Below, piece after piece: positions 5,959 to 15,061 of a stretch of DNA of 64,000 nucleotides. The stretch is taken from NCBI GenBank assembly GCA_034933685.1, contig JAYFNB010000017.1:248001-312000 (forward strand), written 5' to 3'. The position numbers and the translations under genes were made by a program. The notes under the pieces are model-generated. The model searched no databases. It saw nothing but the letters and a program-made list of their open reading frames with translations, and was not told the origin of the DNA. Origin of the DNA: UBA8514 sp034933685. GTDB taxonomy: Bacteria; Bacillota; Clostridia; Lachnospirales; Anaerotignaceae. How positions within the stretch are numbered: the first letter of the stretch is position 1; each line of letters starts with the position of its first letter.

Positions 5959-8760
5959 TTATTTTGCAAGTACGTTATCCATGTATGAATTTTCAGGCTG
6001 ATAGTTAAGGCCCATATATTCTCCAATAATGTTTTTAGCTACAACTGCAGCAGGCGAGCCAGAGCTTTCGCCAAAAGGAATCATTACTGTAACTGCAATT
6101 TGAGGGTCATCGTAAGGGGCAAAACCAGTAAACCACGTATGCGAGCTTCTTGTAAGGTTTTCTTGGGCTGTACCAGACTTTCCTGCAACATCAATAGGGA
6201 AATCTTTAAAAATACCACGAAGTGTACCTCTGGAGCCTTGTGTAACTAACAACATACCTTTATAAACTGCCTGAAGGTGTGCGTCTTCAAACTTAGTTAC
6301 CTCTTCAACAACTGGGTCAACCTTTTTAACAATTGTGCCGCTTGCCTCTTCAACCTTGTCAACAATATGCATTGTGTAGAGAGTACCGCCGTTTGCAAGG
6401 GTTGAAATATATTTGGTCATATGTGAAGGAGCATAATTATTTACCGACTGACCTATTGCCGTACGTATTGTGTCGCCGTCAGACCACCTTGTTTGGCTTA
6501 CAGTTGCATCAGGGTTTTGCCATTTTATTGTTTCCTCCTTATATTCAGGAGAAGCCATGTTTGGCTTACTTTCACCAATTTCAATACCGGAATAGCTATC
6601 TAAACCAAAGGCAGCCATATATTTGTTAAGTGTTCTTATACTTTGTTCTGCACCACCGTTGGATTGGTTGCCCATTCGGTATGAAATTTCGTAAAAGAAG
6701 TAGTTACAGCTTACTTCTAGAGCACTTGAAACATTTACACTTCCGTGAGTTCCGCCATTGGAGTATATCCAACATTTTGCATAAGGAACTCCTGCACTTT
6801 TAAAAATTCCTAAATCTTGTATAACTGTATTTGGTGTAATTATTCCTGTGTCAAGGGCGGCAAGGGCGGTAATCATTTTGAAGGTTGAGCCTGGAGCTTT
6901 TGTCTGCCGTAATGGTCTATTTATCAGTGGCGTTGAAGGATTTTCCAAAAGGAAAGTGTAATAATCATTATCAAAATTATTTACCAGTCTGTTGTTATCG
7001 TAAGAAGGATAGGTAACAAGGGCAAGGGTTTCACCTGTATTTACATCGGCAACAACAACTGAGCCAGAGCAAGGGTCAAGATTGGTATCTCCAGGTGTAA
7101 TTTCACCTTCCCTAAGTTTAGCAATAACCACCGAAAGAGGGCTTACAGTTCCATTTTTAATTTTGCTTAAATATTCTTCATCAGCAGTAATCATGCCCTG
7201 TTCCACCAGAACAAGAATAAGCTGTTTATAGCTAATTAGATTATTGTTGATACAATTTATAATAAACTGCTGTGCTGTTTCCTTATCCTCATCGTTGGTT
7301 AATGAGAAGGAGGGGTATTCTGCCAAAAGCATATCGCAGATATCCTTCTCTACACCTGTTTTTGATTTCATAATTTGGTTCAAATTAATTGTATTGCACT
7401 TTACCATAGAAGCAAAAAATTCTTTTAAGGTAATTGGTGAATCCTTCAGTGAAGTTGCAGTAAGCTTGGCAATAAGAACATCTGTAAGAGACTGTTCAAG
7501 ATAATCATAGGCAGCCGCTTGCAACTTTTTGTCTAGAGTAAGGAAAACATTATTTCCAGAAACAGGCTGTTTTGTTTCAATGGTATTTATTCGTCTTCCA
7601 GAGGCATCCACCTCAACCATCATTTCGCCGTCTTCACCATTAAGGTCAAGTTCATAAAGTTTTTCAATACCACTTTTACCAACAATGTCGCTGTTGGTAT
7701 AGCCATACTGTTTATATTCTTCATACTCTGTATCAGATATTTTACGTATATATCCTAAAATATGAGAAAAATATTTTCCACTTGTGTAGTTCCTAAGGGA
7801 AGATGTATCTATGCTTACTCCGGATAAAGAGTCATTATGTTCTTCAACGCTTGCCACTGTTTTATCACTTATGTTTATGGCGATGGTTACGGGCTGATAC
7901 TTTCTGTAGCGTTTAAGATATAAGGAATATCTTATTGCTATTATTTTTCTTTTCATTTCGGAGGAAAGATTTTGCGGAACATCAAAAAGATTTTCCAAGT
8001 ATTCAGTACTCTCTTTAGGTGAAGCATTAAGTTGTTCATTTTTCATTCCAACACTTTTTTTCCAGTCAATTTCTTTACTTTCGTTGTTATTAAATTGAAA
8101 GATATACGGTTCTGAGGAAGAAATAGGCAAGTCATCAACAAGGGTTTCACCGTTTTCATCCAAAATTTGAATAAGGGATATAAGCATAAGGTTTTTATCA
8201 GTGCTGTTTATGCCAAGGGAAATAATCTTACGTTGCTGGAGCGATGTAAGAGAAGATGAAACCTGAAATTTTTCACTAAGGTAGTCCATAACTTCATCAG
8301 CAGTCATATCCATTTGTTTTTTTGTAAGGCCAATTTTAGTTTTCCATGCAAGCTCATCTTCCTTTGCGGAAAAGGTAAAAGAATGGGGCTTGCTTGAAGT
8401 TACAGGTAAATTGTCTGTAATAGTTAAATCATCATCACCGTAAGACAATACTAGGTTTTCTAATATATGATTTCGATTTGACAGCGACACTTTTATACTG
8501 TCGTCCAGCTTAAGTGAAAAAGCAACTTGATTTGTGGCCAATGGCCGGCCGTAACGGTCGTATATTATACCCCTTGATGCAGGTATAGAAAGCTCTTGCA
8601 ATATGCTTGCTTTTAAGTTTTGCTGATATTCTTCACCGTTAACTATCTGCATTGTAAAAAGCCGCACTACTATTATTGAAAAAAGCACAAATACACCCAT
8701 AAGCATAAGAAAAAGTCTGCTTTTTATAAATTCTGTTATTTTTTCCAAATAGCTTTTCAT
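5959..8760 (-). CDS. mrdA: Penicillin-binding protein 2, elongation transpeptidase (extended form)
   Basis: Class B PBP that cross-links peptidoglycan with RodA. It has an N-terminal membrane anchor (about residues 15-35), then 'SRGIIYDRYGRPLA' of the dimerisation domain. The transpeptidase motifs are S-T-F-K (residues 625-628), S-C-N (684-686) and K-S-G-T (861-864). At 933 residues it is much longer than the usual 600-700. Two similar segments of about 70 residues (115-182 and 208-276) form a repeat in the pedestal region, and a helical insert of roughly 130 residues precedes the transpeptidase domain. ATG at 8760 was chosen because GGAGGA lies just before it; an ATG at 8787 lacks a site. 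Confidence 0.93.
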   Translation of the reverse strand: MKSYLEKITEFIKSRLFLMLMGVFVLFSIIVVRLFTMQIVNGEEYQQNLKASILQELSIPASRGIIYDRYGRPLATNQVAFSLKLDDSIKVSLSNRNHILENLVLSYGDDDLTITDNLPVTSSKPHSFTFSAKEDELAWKTKIGLTKKQMDMTADEVMDYLSEKFQVSSSLTSLQQRKIISLGINSTDKNLMLISLIQILDENGETLVDDLPISSSEPYIFQFNNNESKEIDWKKSVGMKNEQLNASPKESTEYLENLFDVPQNLSSEMKRKIIAIRYSLYLKRYRKYQPVTIAINISDKTVASVEEHNDSLSGVSIDTSSLRNYTSGKYFSHILGYIRKISDTEYEEYKQYGYTNSDIVGKSGIEKLYELDLNGEDGEMMVEVDASGRRINTIETKQPVSGNNVFLTLDKKLQAAAYDYLEQSLTDVLIAKLTATSLKDSPITLKEFFASMVKCNTINLNQIMKSKTGVEKDICDMLLAEYPSFSLTNDEDKETAQQFIINCINNNLISYKQLILVLVEQGMITADEEYLSKIKNGTVSPLSVVIAKLREGEITPGDTNLDPCSGSVVVADVNTGETLALVTYPSYDNNRLVNNFDNDYYTFLLENPSTPLINRPLRQTKAPGSTFKMITALAALDTGIITPNTVIQDLGIFKSAGVPYAKCWIYSNGGTHGSVNVSSALEVSCNYFFYEISYRMGNQSNGGAEQSIRTLNKYMAAFGLDSYSGIEIGESKPNMASPEYKEETIKWQNPDATVSQTRWSDGDTIRTAIGQSVNNYAPSHMTKYISTLANGGTLYTMHIVDKVEEASGTIVKKVDPVVEEVTKFEDAHLQAVYKGMLLVTQGSRGTLRGIFKDFPIDVAGKSGTAQENLTRSSHTWFTGFAPYDDPQIAVTVMIPFGESSGSPAAVVAKNIIGEYMGLNYQPENSYMDNVLAK

Positions 8761-8787
8761 TGTTTCCTCCAATGAGGCAAGCCTCAT

Positions 8788-9312
8788 TTATTTGATGCTG
8801 AATAATTTGCGTTTATACTTTTCCTTTTGTTCTAAAAGACTATTTATTGAGAAAAGGACACGATAAATAAGTATTGTTAATATTGAATTATATACCATTT
8901 CTGGTATTATAAGGTTAATAAAAAAATACAAGTAGTTTGTATTCCCGCTAAAGAGAACACCTGTAAGGAATATGCATGACTCATAGGCTACAGTTGAAAG
9001 TGAGCATATGAACACAGGTATTACATAATTTTCACGATAAAAGCCCTTGTTTATCTTGCCAACAAAAAACCCTAGAAGCATGCCCCAAAGAGCATAGTAG
9101 CCAAGAGCAATTCCAAAAAATATATCCTGCAACAACCCTGCGGCAAAACCAGTTGCGGCACCCTCAGTGCTTCCGCGTAAAAGAGACATGGATACAATTA
9201 CAATTAAGGCTGTGTTTGGTATTATTCCTCTAATTTGTATAGAGTTCATAAGGGTGGATTGCAATACGAGGTTTATTACAAGCACTGCAAAAATGGTGGC
9301 ACAGCGACGCAT
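8788..9312 (-). CDS. mreD: Rod shape-determining protein MreD
   Basis: Polytopic membrane component of the elongasome. The 174-residue protein has five to six hydrophobic helices and the family pattern 'LRGSTEGAATGFAAGLLQDIFFG..LGYYAL'. ATG at 9312 was chosen: it lies one base after the mreC stop, with AGGGGG within the mreC end as ribosome site. This implies tight coupling with mreC. A longer frame starting at 9342 would overlap mreC and has no better site. Confidence 0.9.
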   Translation of the reverse strand: MRRCATIFAVLVINLVLQSTLMNSIQIRGIIPNTALIVIVSMSLLRGSTEGAATGFAAGLLQDIFFGIALGYYALWGMLLGFFVGKINKGFYRENYVIPVFICSLSTVAYESCIFLTGVLFSGNTNYLYFFINLIIPEMVYNSILTILIYRVLFSINSLLEQKEKYKRKLFSIK

Positions 9313-9313
9313 A

Positions 9314-10165
9314 TTATTCGCCCCCTGTTGTTGTTTTATCAAAAGCCTCGGTTATTACCAAGAGGGTGGAAAGATGCTTAAAATCCACCTGAGGCTCTAT
9401 TATTGCATACTTTGTAAGTCCGTTTGTATCTGTAACTATTTCCTTTACATAGCCAATTGTAAGGCCAACGGGGTAAATGTCACTTAGCTGAGAGGTGACA
9501 ATTTCATCACCTTTCATTATTTCACTTTCAGCGTCAATGTATTCCATTCGGCAAAGACCATCATTCATAAGGGAATAGTCTCCACGAACAACGCCTAGGT
9601 CGCCTGTACGAAGGCTCATGGCGGCAACAGAACTTCGGTTATCCAAAATTGACTGCGCTTTTGAATATGTAAAGCCAGCCTCAGTTATTTTGCCAACAAC
9701 GCCGCCAGCACTTGTAAGTACCATATCTGCTGCAATTCCGTCCTTTGTTCCTTTATCAATAACGAAAACATGATACCAGTTTCCAGGGTCCTTGCCAATA
9801 ATGTTTGTAGCAGTTGTTTCATACTGTGGGTATTTTTGTGAAATTTCTAAAAGCTTTGAAAGCTTTGCATTTTCTTCTTCATAAAGGGCAAGACGTTTAT
9901 TTTCCGCTTCCAAAAGCTCAACTTTAGCTTTTAGTTCTTCGTTTTCTGCATATATATCGCTTTCGTCTTTAAAAGAGGAAATTCGATCGCCAAACCATCC
10001 GCCAACGGTGGTGCTTATGTTTTGCAGTGGCGTTACGATGAAACCCAGTGCGTTATCCAAAATGGTTGCGTTGCTTTTTTTGCCCGCAGTTACAATAGCT
10101 GTTATTGCAAGAACAACCGCTACAAGTACAAGTATTTGTTTTTTATAATCTTCAAAAAATCTCAA
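9314..10165 (-). CDS. mreC: Rod shape-determining protein MreC
   Basis: Bitopic protein that links cytoplasmic MreB to extracytoplasmic PBP2 and RodA. The 283-residue protein has an N-terminal membrane segment (about 10-27), a coiled coil (about 70-110, 'ENEELKAKVELLEAENKRLALYEEE' region), and the beta-barrel MreC domain with 'VIDKGTKDGIAADMVV'-like and 'GVVGKI' motifs. Length and order between mreB and mreD are canonical. The 15-base gap to mreB implies co-transcription. Confidence 0.95.
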   Translation of the reverse strand: MRFFEDYKKQILVLVAVVLAITAIVTAGKKSNATILDNALGFIVTPLQNISTTVGGWFGDRISSFKDESDIYAENEELKAKVELLEAENKRLALYEEENAKLSKLLEISQKYPQYETTATNIIGKDPGNWYHVFVIDKGTKDGIAADMVLTSAGGVVGKITEAGFTYSKAQSILDNRSSVAAMSLRTGDLGVVRGDYSLMNDGLCRMEYIDAESEIMKGDEIVTSQLSDIYPVGLTIGYVKEIVTDTNGLTKYAIIEPQVDFKHLSTLLVITEAFDKTTTGGE

Positions 10166-10180
10166 AGCAAGCGCCCCTTG

Positions 10181-11209
10181 TTACATTCTTAATTTTTTAG
10201 GTGATACCAACACTGCTCTTAATGTTTCTATATGCTCTAAAACACGTCCTGTTCCCAAAACAACGCAGTTAAGAGGCTCGTCGGCAATATTTACGGGCAT
10301 GCCAGTTTCTTTGGTTATAAGGGTGTCTAACCCGCTTAAAAGTGCACCGCCGCCTGTAAGGGTAATTCCATACTCCATAATATCTGCCGCAAGTTCTGGT
10401 GGAGTTGCTTCAAGGGTTTGTTTAATACAGTCTATAATGGAATAAATAGGCTCTGATATTGCATCTAATATTTCAGTTGAGGTTATATTAACAGTTTTTG
10501 GAAGACCGCTTATTAAGTCACGTCCACGGATGTCTAGTGATTCATCTTTTTCCTTTGGATAAGCACAGCCAATGGTTATCTTAATTTCCTCGGCGGTACG
10601 CTCACCTATAGCAAGGTTATATTCTTTTTTAATGTAGTTTATTATATAAGAATCTATTTCATCTCCTGCAACCCGAAGGGAAGTGCTTGTTACAATGCCG
10701 CCAAGCGAAATAACTGCAACTTCACTTGTACCACCGCCAATATCTACAACCATACTTCCTGTTGGTTCTTCAACAGGAAGCCCAGCACCGATGGATGCCG
10801 CCATTGGTTCTTCAATTAGGTAGGCGTCATTGTTTTTTGCTCCTGCACCGATGGTTGCTTCCATAACAGCGCGTTTTTCAACTTCAGTAACACCCGAAGG
10901 AACGCAAACAATAACACGAGGCTTTGGACCGAAAAGTGAACGAGTATATGCTTTATCAATAAAATAGCGAAGCATGGCTTGTGTAATATCAAAATCAGCA
11001 ATTACGCCGTCTTTCATAGGGCGTATAGCAACAATATTTCCTGGTGTGCGTCCTATCATTTCTTTTGCCTCGTTACCTACGGCAAGAACTTCTTTTGTTA
11101 ATGTGTTTATAGCAACAACGGATGGTTCGTTAACTACAATACCTTTTCCCTTTACATAAACAAGTGTGTTTGCAGTGCCTAAATCAATTCCCATATCTCT
11201 GGAAAACAT
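10181..11209 (-). CDS. mreB: Rod shape-determining actin homologue MreB
   Basis: ATP-binding bacterial actin that orients the elongation machinery. The 342-residue protein begins 'DMGIDLGTANTLVYVKGKGI', the phosphate-1 loop of MreB. It also has 'VVDIGGGTSEVAVISLGG' (phosphate 2) and 'ITLTGGGALLSGLD' (adenosine loop). It is the first gene of the mreBCD-PBP2-minCDE-rodA-mgsA run. A good AAGGGAG ribosome site precedes the ATG. The 189-base gap to the divergent TipAS gene must hold its promoter; no radC, often found upstream, is present. Confidence 0.97.
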   Translation of the reverse strand: MFSRDMGIDLGTANTLVYVKGKGIVVNEPSVVAINTLTKEVLAVGNEAKEMIGRTPGNIVAIRPMKDGVIADFDITQAMLRYFIDKAYTRSLFGPKPRVIVCVPSGVTEVEKRAVMEATIGAGAKNNDAYLIEEPMAASIGAGLPVEEPTGSMVVDIGGGTSEVAVISLGGIVTSTSLRVAGDEIDSYIINYIKKEYNLAIGERTAEEIKITIGCAYPKEKDESLDIRGRDLISGLPKTVNITSTEILDAISEPIYSIIDCIKQTLEATPPELAADIMEYGITLTGGGALLSGLDTLITKETGMPVNIADEPLNCVVLGTGRVLEHIETLRAVLVSPKKLRM

Positions 11210-11398
11210 ATAAAAAAAACTCCCTTCAGTTTAAAAAAATCAAATAAAGGATATACTGAACTGTAGATTAAGCCCAAAATACCATATTAAATATAATACA
11301 TCGTTTTGTAGGTTATTTCAATAAAAATACTATTAAGATATTATTAAAATAGATTAATATACACATTTTTTTATAAAATATGGAGGAAGTGCATAAAA

Positions 11399-11821
11399 AT
11401 GGAAAAAACAAAAGGTTTTGACAGCTTTACAGAAAGTATTATATGCAAAAATGAAAACCAATATGGCGGTGAATTAAAAGAAAAATACAGTTACGATGCC
11501 ATTGGTGAGAGCAACGGGGAATTTAAGAATATGACCCAAGAGGAATATGAGGTAATGAAAATTATTGAAGGAGAGATTATTAAACGCCTTGAGGCCGCAG
11601 TTCAAGGAGGAATAAGAGATGATTGTTTGGAGGCTGCAGAAATTGCCGAACAGCATAAAAGGTGGCTGATGTATACACATCCTGACTACTCTGTAATGGA
11701 ACATTTAAGAATAGTGCACATGTATATTTCAGACCCACGTTTTATTACCTACTATGACAAAAATGTCAAGGGCTGTGCAGATTTTTTGAAAAGAGCTGTG
11801 GAGAAGTGGCTTGGTAAGTAA
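11399..11821 (+). CDS. Stand-alone TipAS-type ligand-binding domain protein
   Basis: A 140-residue soluble protein resembling the C-terminal drug-recognition domain of TipA-like MerR regulators. Visible are 'YGGELKEKY', a helical middle, 'AEQHKRWL', 'EHLRIVHMYISDPRFITYYDK' and 'CADFLKRAVEKWL'. TipAS domains bind thiopeptides and other amphipathic drugs. No helix-turn-helix domain is encoded in front: the ATG follows GGAGGAAG and no MerR sequence lies upstream. It may act as a drug-sequestering protein, like the short TipA form, or have another ligand. It is divergent from mreB and ends at a shared terminator with maf. Confidence 0.75.
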   Translation: MEKTKGFDSFTESIICKNENQYGGELKEKYSYDAIGESNGEFKNMTQEEYEVMKIIEGEIIKRLEAAVQGGIRDDCLEAAEIAEQHKRWLMYTHPDYSVMEHLRIVHMYISDPRFITYYDKNVKGCADFLKRAVEKWLGK

Positions 11822-11823
11822 AA

Positions 11824-11864
11824 ATGAGACCTTGAGAGTGTTCGGTCATTCTCAAGGTCTCATT
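11824..11864. terminator. Bidirectional terminator between TipAS gene and maf
   Basis: A near-perfect stem AATGAGACCTTGAGA / TCTCAAGGTCTCATT with a T-rich right flank and A-rich left flank lies between two converging genes. It can serve both strands. Confidence 0.88.
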
Positions 11865-11868
11865 TAAT

Positions 11869-12468
11869 TTATTTCCAAAAATCCATTAGCTGTATGCCGT
11901 GCTGTTTTAATGCGTTGTATAGAATAGGCACAGAAAGGCCAACAACAGTATCATAGTTGCCAGTAATGCTGTCTATAAATAAGGAAGCCCTGCCTTGAAT
12001 GCCATAGCCGCCTGCTTTATCTGTGAATTCACCTGTGCTTATATACATTTCTATTTCTTCTGGTGACATTTTATTAAAGGAAACCTCTGTGCCATCAACA
12101 AAGTTTTCTTCCTCAATATTACCGTTTTCATCAACAAAAAGAAGTGTCATTCCGGTGTAAACACTGTGGTGTCTGCCCTGAAGCTGACTAAGCATTTTTA
12201 CAGCGGTTTCTTTGCTGTCAGGTTTGTTAAGTATTCTGCCAAGGTCGGCAACTACTGTGTCAACACCAATTATTACAGCAGGGCCAGTTACCTTGTCTAA
12301 AACAGCATTTGCTTTTTTAGACGAAAGGGTCTTTACCCACTCATAAGGGGAATTGTCAACATCTAGGGTTTCATCCACATCGCTGTTTATTACCTCAAAA
12401 GGTATACAAAGGTTTTCCAGTATTTGACGTCTTCTGGGTGAGGATGAAGCTAATATAATTTTTTGCAT
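11869..12468 (-). CDS. maf: Maf-family nucleotide pyrophosphatase
   Basis: Maf proteins hydrolyse non-canonical or modified nucleoside triphosphates and are linked to septum control. The 199-residue protein has the N-terminal 'LASSSPRRRQILENL' signature, 'VIGVDTVV' with the catalytic Asp, 'GRHHSVYTGM', and 'DKAGGYGIQG'. The ATG at 12468 is 8 bases after AAGGAG; an in-frame GTG at 12474 is too close to that site. It follows a DUF4321 gene, a common clostridial neighbour pair. Confidence 0.92.
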   Translation of the reverse strand: MQKIILASSSPRRRQILENLCIPFEVINSDVDETLDVDNSPYEWVKTLSSKKANAVLDKVTGPAVIIGVDTVVADLGRILNKPDSKETAVKMLSQLQGRHHSVYTGMTLLFVDENGNIEEENFVDGTEVSFNKMSPEEIEMYISTGEFTDKAGGYGIQGRASLFIDSITGNYDTVVGLSVPILYNALKQHGIQLMDFWK

Positions 12469-12526
12469 AAACACTGCTCCTTAAAATTATTAATAATATG
12501 CTATTTAATTTTACAATCAGAAAGAG

Positions 12527-12787
12527 TTACATTTTTTTATATACAATTGCGGCAATTACTATACCTATTATACCGGAAATGGTAAACTTTATTGTAAGCC
12601 CGAATTTTAATACTATTACACCAAGATCTAGCACTAAAGGTGTACTAAGCCCAAAAGATTTGCCATAAGCCAGCCAAGTTAGGTAGGCACTTTCGCCCAG
12701 ATATTCACCAATAAAACCTCCAATAACAACCCCTGCCAGTAAAAGTAGTACCAGCGCCCAGCCGTTTTTACCTCCGCTTTTGTACAT
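12527..12787 (-). CDS. DUF4321 small membrane protein
   Basis: An 86-residue protein with 'KNGWALVLLLLAGVVIGGFIG' at its start, a central amphipathic region and a second hydrophobic helix at the C-terminus ending in KKM. Pattern and position next to maf match the DUF4321 family of Clostridia; its function is unknown. The ATG at 12787 follows GGAGG by 7 bases, so a longer frame from 12856 is rejected. It lies 58 bases upstream of maf and probably shares its transcript. Confidence 0.72.
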   Translation of the reverse strand: MYKSGGKNGWALVLLLLAGVVIGGFIGEYLGESAYLTWLAYGKSFGLSTPLVLDLGVIVLKFGLTIKFTISGIIGIVIAAIVYKKM

Positions 12788-12877
12788 ATGTATACCTCCA
12801 ATTTTCTTTCTGAAAACTACCATAACCATTTTAATATCAATGCAAAGATTATGCAATAGAAATATGACCTTTTAAGC

Positions 12878-12910
12878 AAAAAAACAGCCGTGAATCAAAG
12901 CTCACGGCTG
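12878..12910 (-). terminator. Terminator of the rnf operon
   Basis: On the minus strand, CAGCCGTGAG and its near complement CACGGCTG enclose a short loop and are followed by seven T residues. The structure lies just after the rnfB stop. Confidence 0.9.
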
Positions 12911-12918
12911 AAATAACT

Positions 12919-13842
12919 TTATTCTTCTGTTTTTGTTTCTTCAGTAGCAGGCTTTTCTGATTCAACAGCTTCGGCAGGAGCATTTTTTGCTGCTTCTGCG
13001 GCTGCTGCAGCTTCGGCTGCTTTTTTCTCTTCCATAGCCCTGATTCTAGGATTTTCAATTGTTTTCTTAGGGCATTTAATTGCGCATACGCCACAGTCTT
13101 TACACTTTGTGTAATCAATAACTGCTATGTTGTCTATTACGTGTATAGCATCGAACTTACAGTTCTTTTCGCAAATTTTACATGCAATACAGCCCACCTT
13201 ACAGTTAGCCATAACAACCTTGCCAGCGTCTTTAGAGTTACAAGCAACTCTTGTTTTCTTGCTAGCAGGAATCATGTGAATAAGGCTCTTAGGACAAGCC
13301 TTAATACATTTACCACAAGCTACGCACTTTTCATCATCAACAACAGCAACGCCGTCTACAACGTGAATAGCATCAAATGCACAGGCTTTAACACAGCTGC
13401 CAAGGCCTAAACAGCCAAATGAACAGCCTTTTTCGCCGCCACCAGCAAGCTGGCTTGCCATGCCACAGTCGTCCATGCCAAAGTACTTGTATTTGTTAAC
13501 ACTAAGGTCACAAGTACCGTTACACTTTACATAAGCTACTTCACGTTCTTTTTCTTCTGCAGTAACACCCATAACCTCTGAGATAGCTGTTGCACATTTT
13601 GCGCCACCAACAGGGCAAGCGTTAACAGGAGCTGTGCCTGCTACTATAGCTGTAGCAAGACCGCCACAACCAGGGTAACCGCAACCACCACAGTTTGCTC
13701 CGGGAAGGCATTCTAAAACCTCGCCTATTTTTGGGTCTTCTTCAACTGCGAATACTTTACCCGCATAACCAAGGCCTGCACCAAAAACAAGACCTAAGCC
13801 GCCGATACTAAGTACCGGAAATAATATACTGTTTATGTCCAC
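12919..13842 (-). CDS. rnfB: Rnf complex subunit B, iron-sulfur electron entry subunit
   Basis: Takes electrons from reduced ferredoxin in the Rnf complex. The 307-residue protein has an N-terminal membrane helix, then the 'CLPGANCGGCGYPGC' Fe-S motif. It continues with further cysteine-rich parts and repeated CxxCxxCxxxC ferredoxin motifs ('CVACGKCIKACP', 'CIACKICEKNC', 'CKDCGVCAIKCP'), giving several [4Fe-4S] clusters. The C-terminal 45 residues are Ala- and Glu-rich and look disordered. It is the last rnf gene and is followed by a terminator. Confidence 0.95.
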   Translation of the reverse strand: MDINSILFPVLSIGGLGLVFGAGLGYAGKVFAVEEDPKIGEVLECLPGANCGGCGYPGCGGLATAIVAGTAPVNACPVGGAKCATAISEVMGVTAEEKEREVAYVKCNGTCDLSVNKYKYFGMDDCGMASQLAGGGEKGCSFGCLGLGSCVKACAFDAIHVVDGVAVVDDEKCVACGKCIKACPKSLIHMIPASKKTRVACNSKDAGKVVMANCKVGCIACKICEKNCKFDAIHVIDNIAVIDYTKCKDCGVCAIKCPKKTIENPRIRAMEEKKAAEAAAAAEAAKNAPAEAVESEKPATEETKTEE

Positions 13843-13860
13843 TTTTTGTCACCCCTTTGA

Positions 13861-14448
13861 TTATAAAGTTATTAATCCCTGGAAGCCTAAGAATGCAATT
13901 GACATTAATGTAGCTGCAACTAAAGCAATAGGGAAGCCTTTGAAGGCTTTAGGAATATTGTTAAACTCAATTCTTTCACGAATGCCGGCAAAAAGAATAA
14001 TTGCTAAGGCAAAACCAACAGCACCACCGCAACCGTTTAATACTGATGCAATGAAAGTGTAATTTCTTTGCATATTAACAACGGCAACACCAAGAACTGC
14101 ACAGTTTGTTGTTATCAGAGGAAGGTAAACACCCAACGCCTGATAAAGGGAAGGAGAGCTTTTCTTCAAGAACATTTCAACAAGCTGAACAAGAGCTGCG
14201 ATAACAAGAATGAAAGCTATGTTGTAAAGATATTTGATTTCCAGTGGTACTAAAATAAGATTGTATACAAAGTAGGTAATTGCGGCAGCTAAAGACATAA
14301 CGAAAATAACTGCAGCACCCATGCCTGCTGCTGTTTCTACTTTTTTAGAAACACCAAAGAAAGGGCAGATACCTAAGAACTGTGACAATATATAGTTATT
14401 TACAAATATTGCCGCTAAAACTAACATAATAAGATTTGGCTGAACCAC
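13861..14448 (-). CDS. rnfA: Rnf complex membrane subunit A
   Basis: A 195-residue polytopic protein with six hydrophobic helices and the 'NNYILSQFLGICPFFGVSKK' N-terminal signature of RnfA/NqrE. It is a core membrane subunit that, with RnfE, holds a shared [2Fe-2S] cluster at the membrane centre. Conserved cysteines in 'GICPFFG' and 'TNCAVLG' agree with this. It lies between rnfE (13 bases) and rnfB (18 bases). Confidence 0.95.
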   Translation of the reverse strand: MVQPNLIMLVLAAIFVNNYILSQFLGICPFFGVSKKVETAAGMGAAVIFVMSLAAAITYFVYNLILVPLEIKYLYNIAFILVIAALVQLVEMFLKKSSPSLYQALGVYLPLITTNCAVLGVAVVNMQRNYTFIASVLNGCGGAVGFALAIILFAGIRERIEFNNIPKAFKGFPIALVAATLMSIAFLGFQGLITL

Positions 14449-14461
14449 TATTTACCCCTCC

Positions 14462-15061
14462 TTAAGCAGATTTTTTATTTTTAAAATGATTTAACAGAGC
14501 CATTAAGAAACCAAGTGTAAGGAATGCACCAGGAGCCATGATGAAAATTAAAGTTTGTGGGAAAGCTGATGGAAGAATCTGAATACCAAAAGCAGTACCA
14601 CCGCCAATAAATTCACGCACAAGGCCAAGTATACCAAGTGCAATTGTGAAACCAAGACCCATACCAATTCCGTCAAAGAAAGAATCTATAGCATTGTTTT
14701 TTGATGCATATGCTTCTGCCCTTCCAAGAATGAGACAGTTAACAACGATAAGAGGAATATAAAGGCCTAAAGCGTCATTAAGTGCAGGCATATATGCCTG
14801 TAAAAGGAACTGTACAATTGTTACGAAGCTGGCAATAACTACTACGAAAGCAGGAATTCTTACTTTGTCTGGAATAATTTTCCTAAGTAAGGCAATTGCT
14901 ACGTTAGCACAAATTAAAACCGCCGCTGTTGAAACACCCATACCGATACCATTTATAGCGCTGCTTGTTACAGCAAGAGTTGGACACATACCGATAACCT
15001 GAATGAAGGTAGGGTTTTCGTCAATGATACCATTTTTAATAATTTTCAGTGGATTACCCAT
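14462..15061 (-). CDS. rnfE: Rnf complex membrane subunit E
   Basis: A 199-residue protein homologous to RnfA in inverted topology. It has 'NPTFIQVIGMCPTLAVTSS' near the start and 'LIVVNCLILGRAEAYASKN', containing the conserved cysteines for the shared iron-sulfur cluster. It has six predicted membrane helices. Its start codon overlaps the rnfG stop by one base, so the two are translationally coupled. Confidence 0.95.
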   Translation of the reverse strand: MGNPLKIIKNGIIDENPTFIQVIGMCPTLAVTSSAINGIGMGVSTAAVLICANVAIALLRKIIPDKVRIPAFVVVIASFVTIVQFLLQAYMPALNDALGLYIPLIVVNCLILGRAEAYASKNNAIDSFFDGIGMGLGFTIALGILGLVREFIGGGTAFGIQILPSAFPQTLIFIMAPGAFLTLGFLMALLNHFKNKKSA

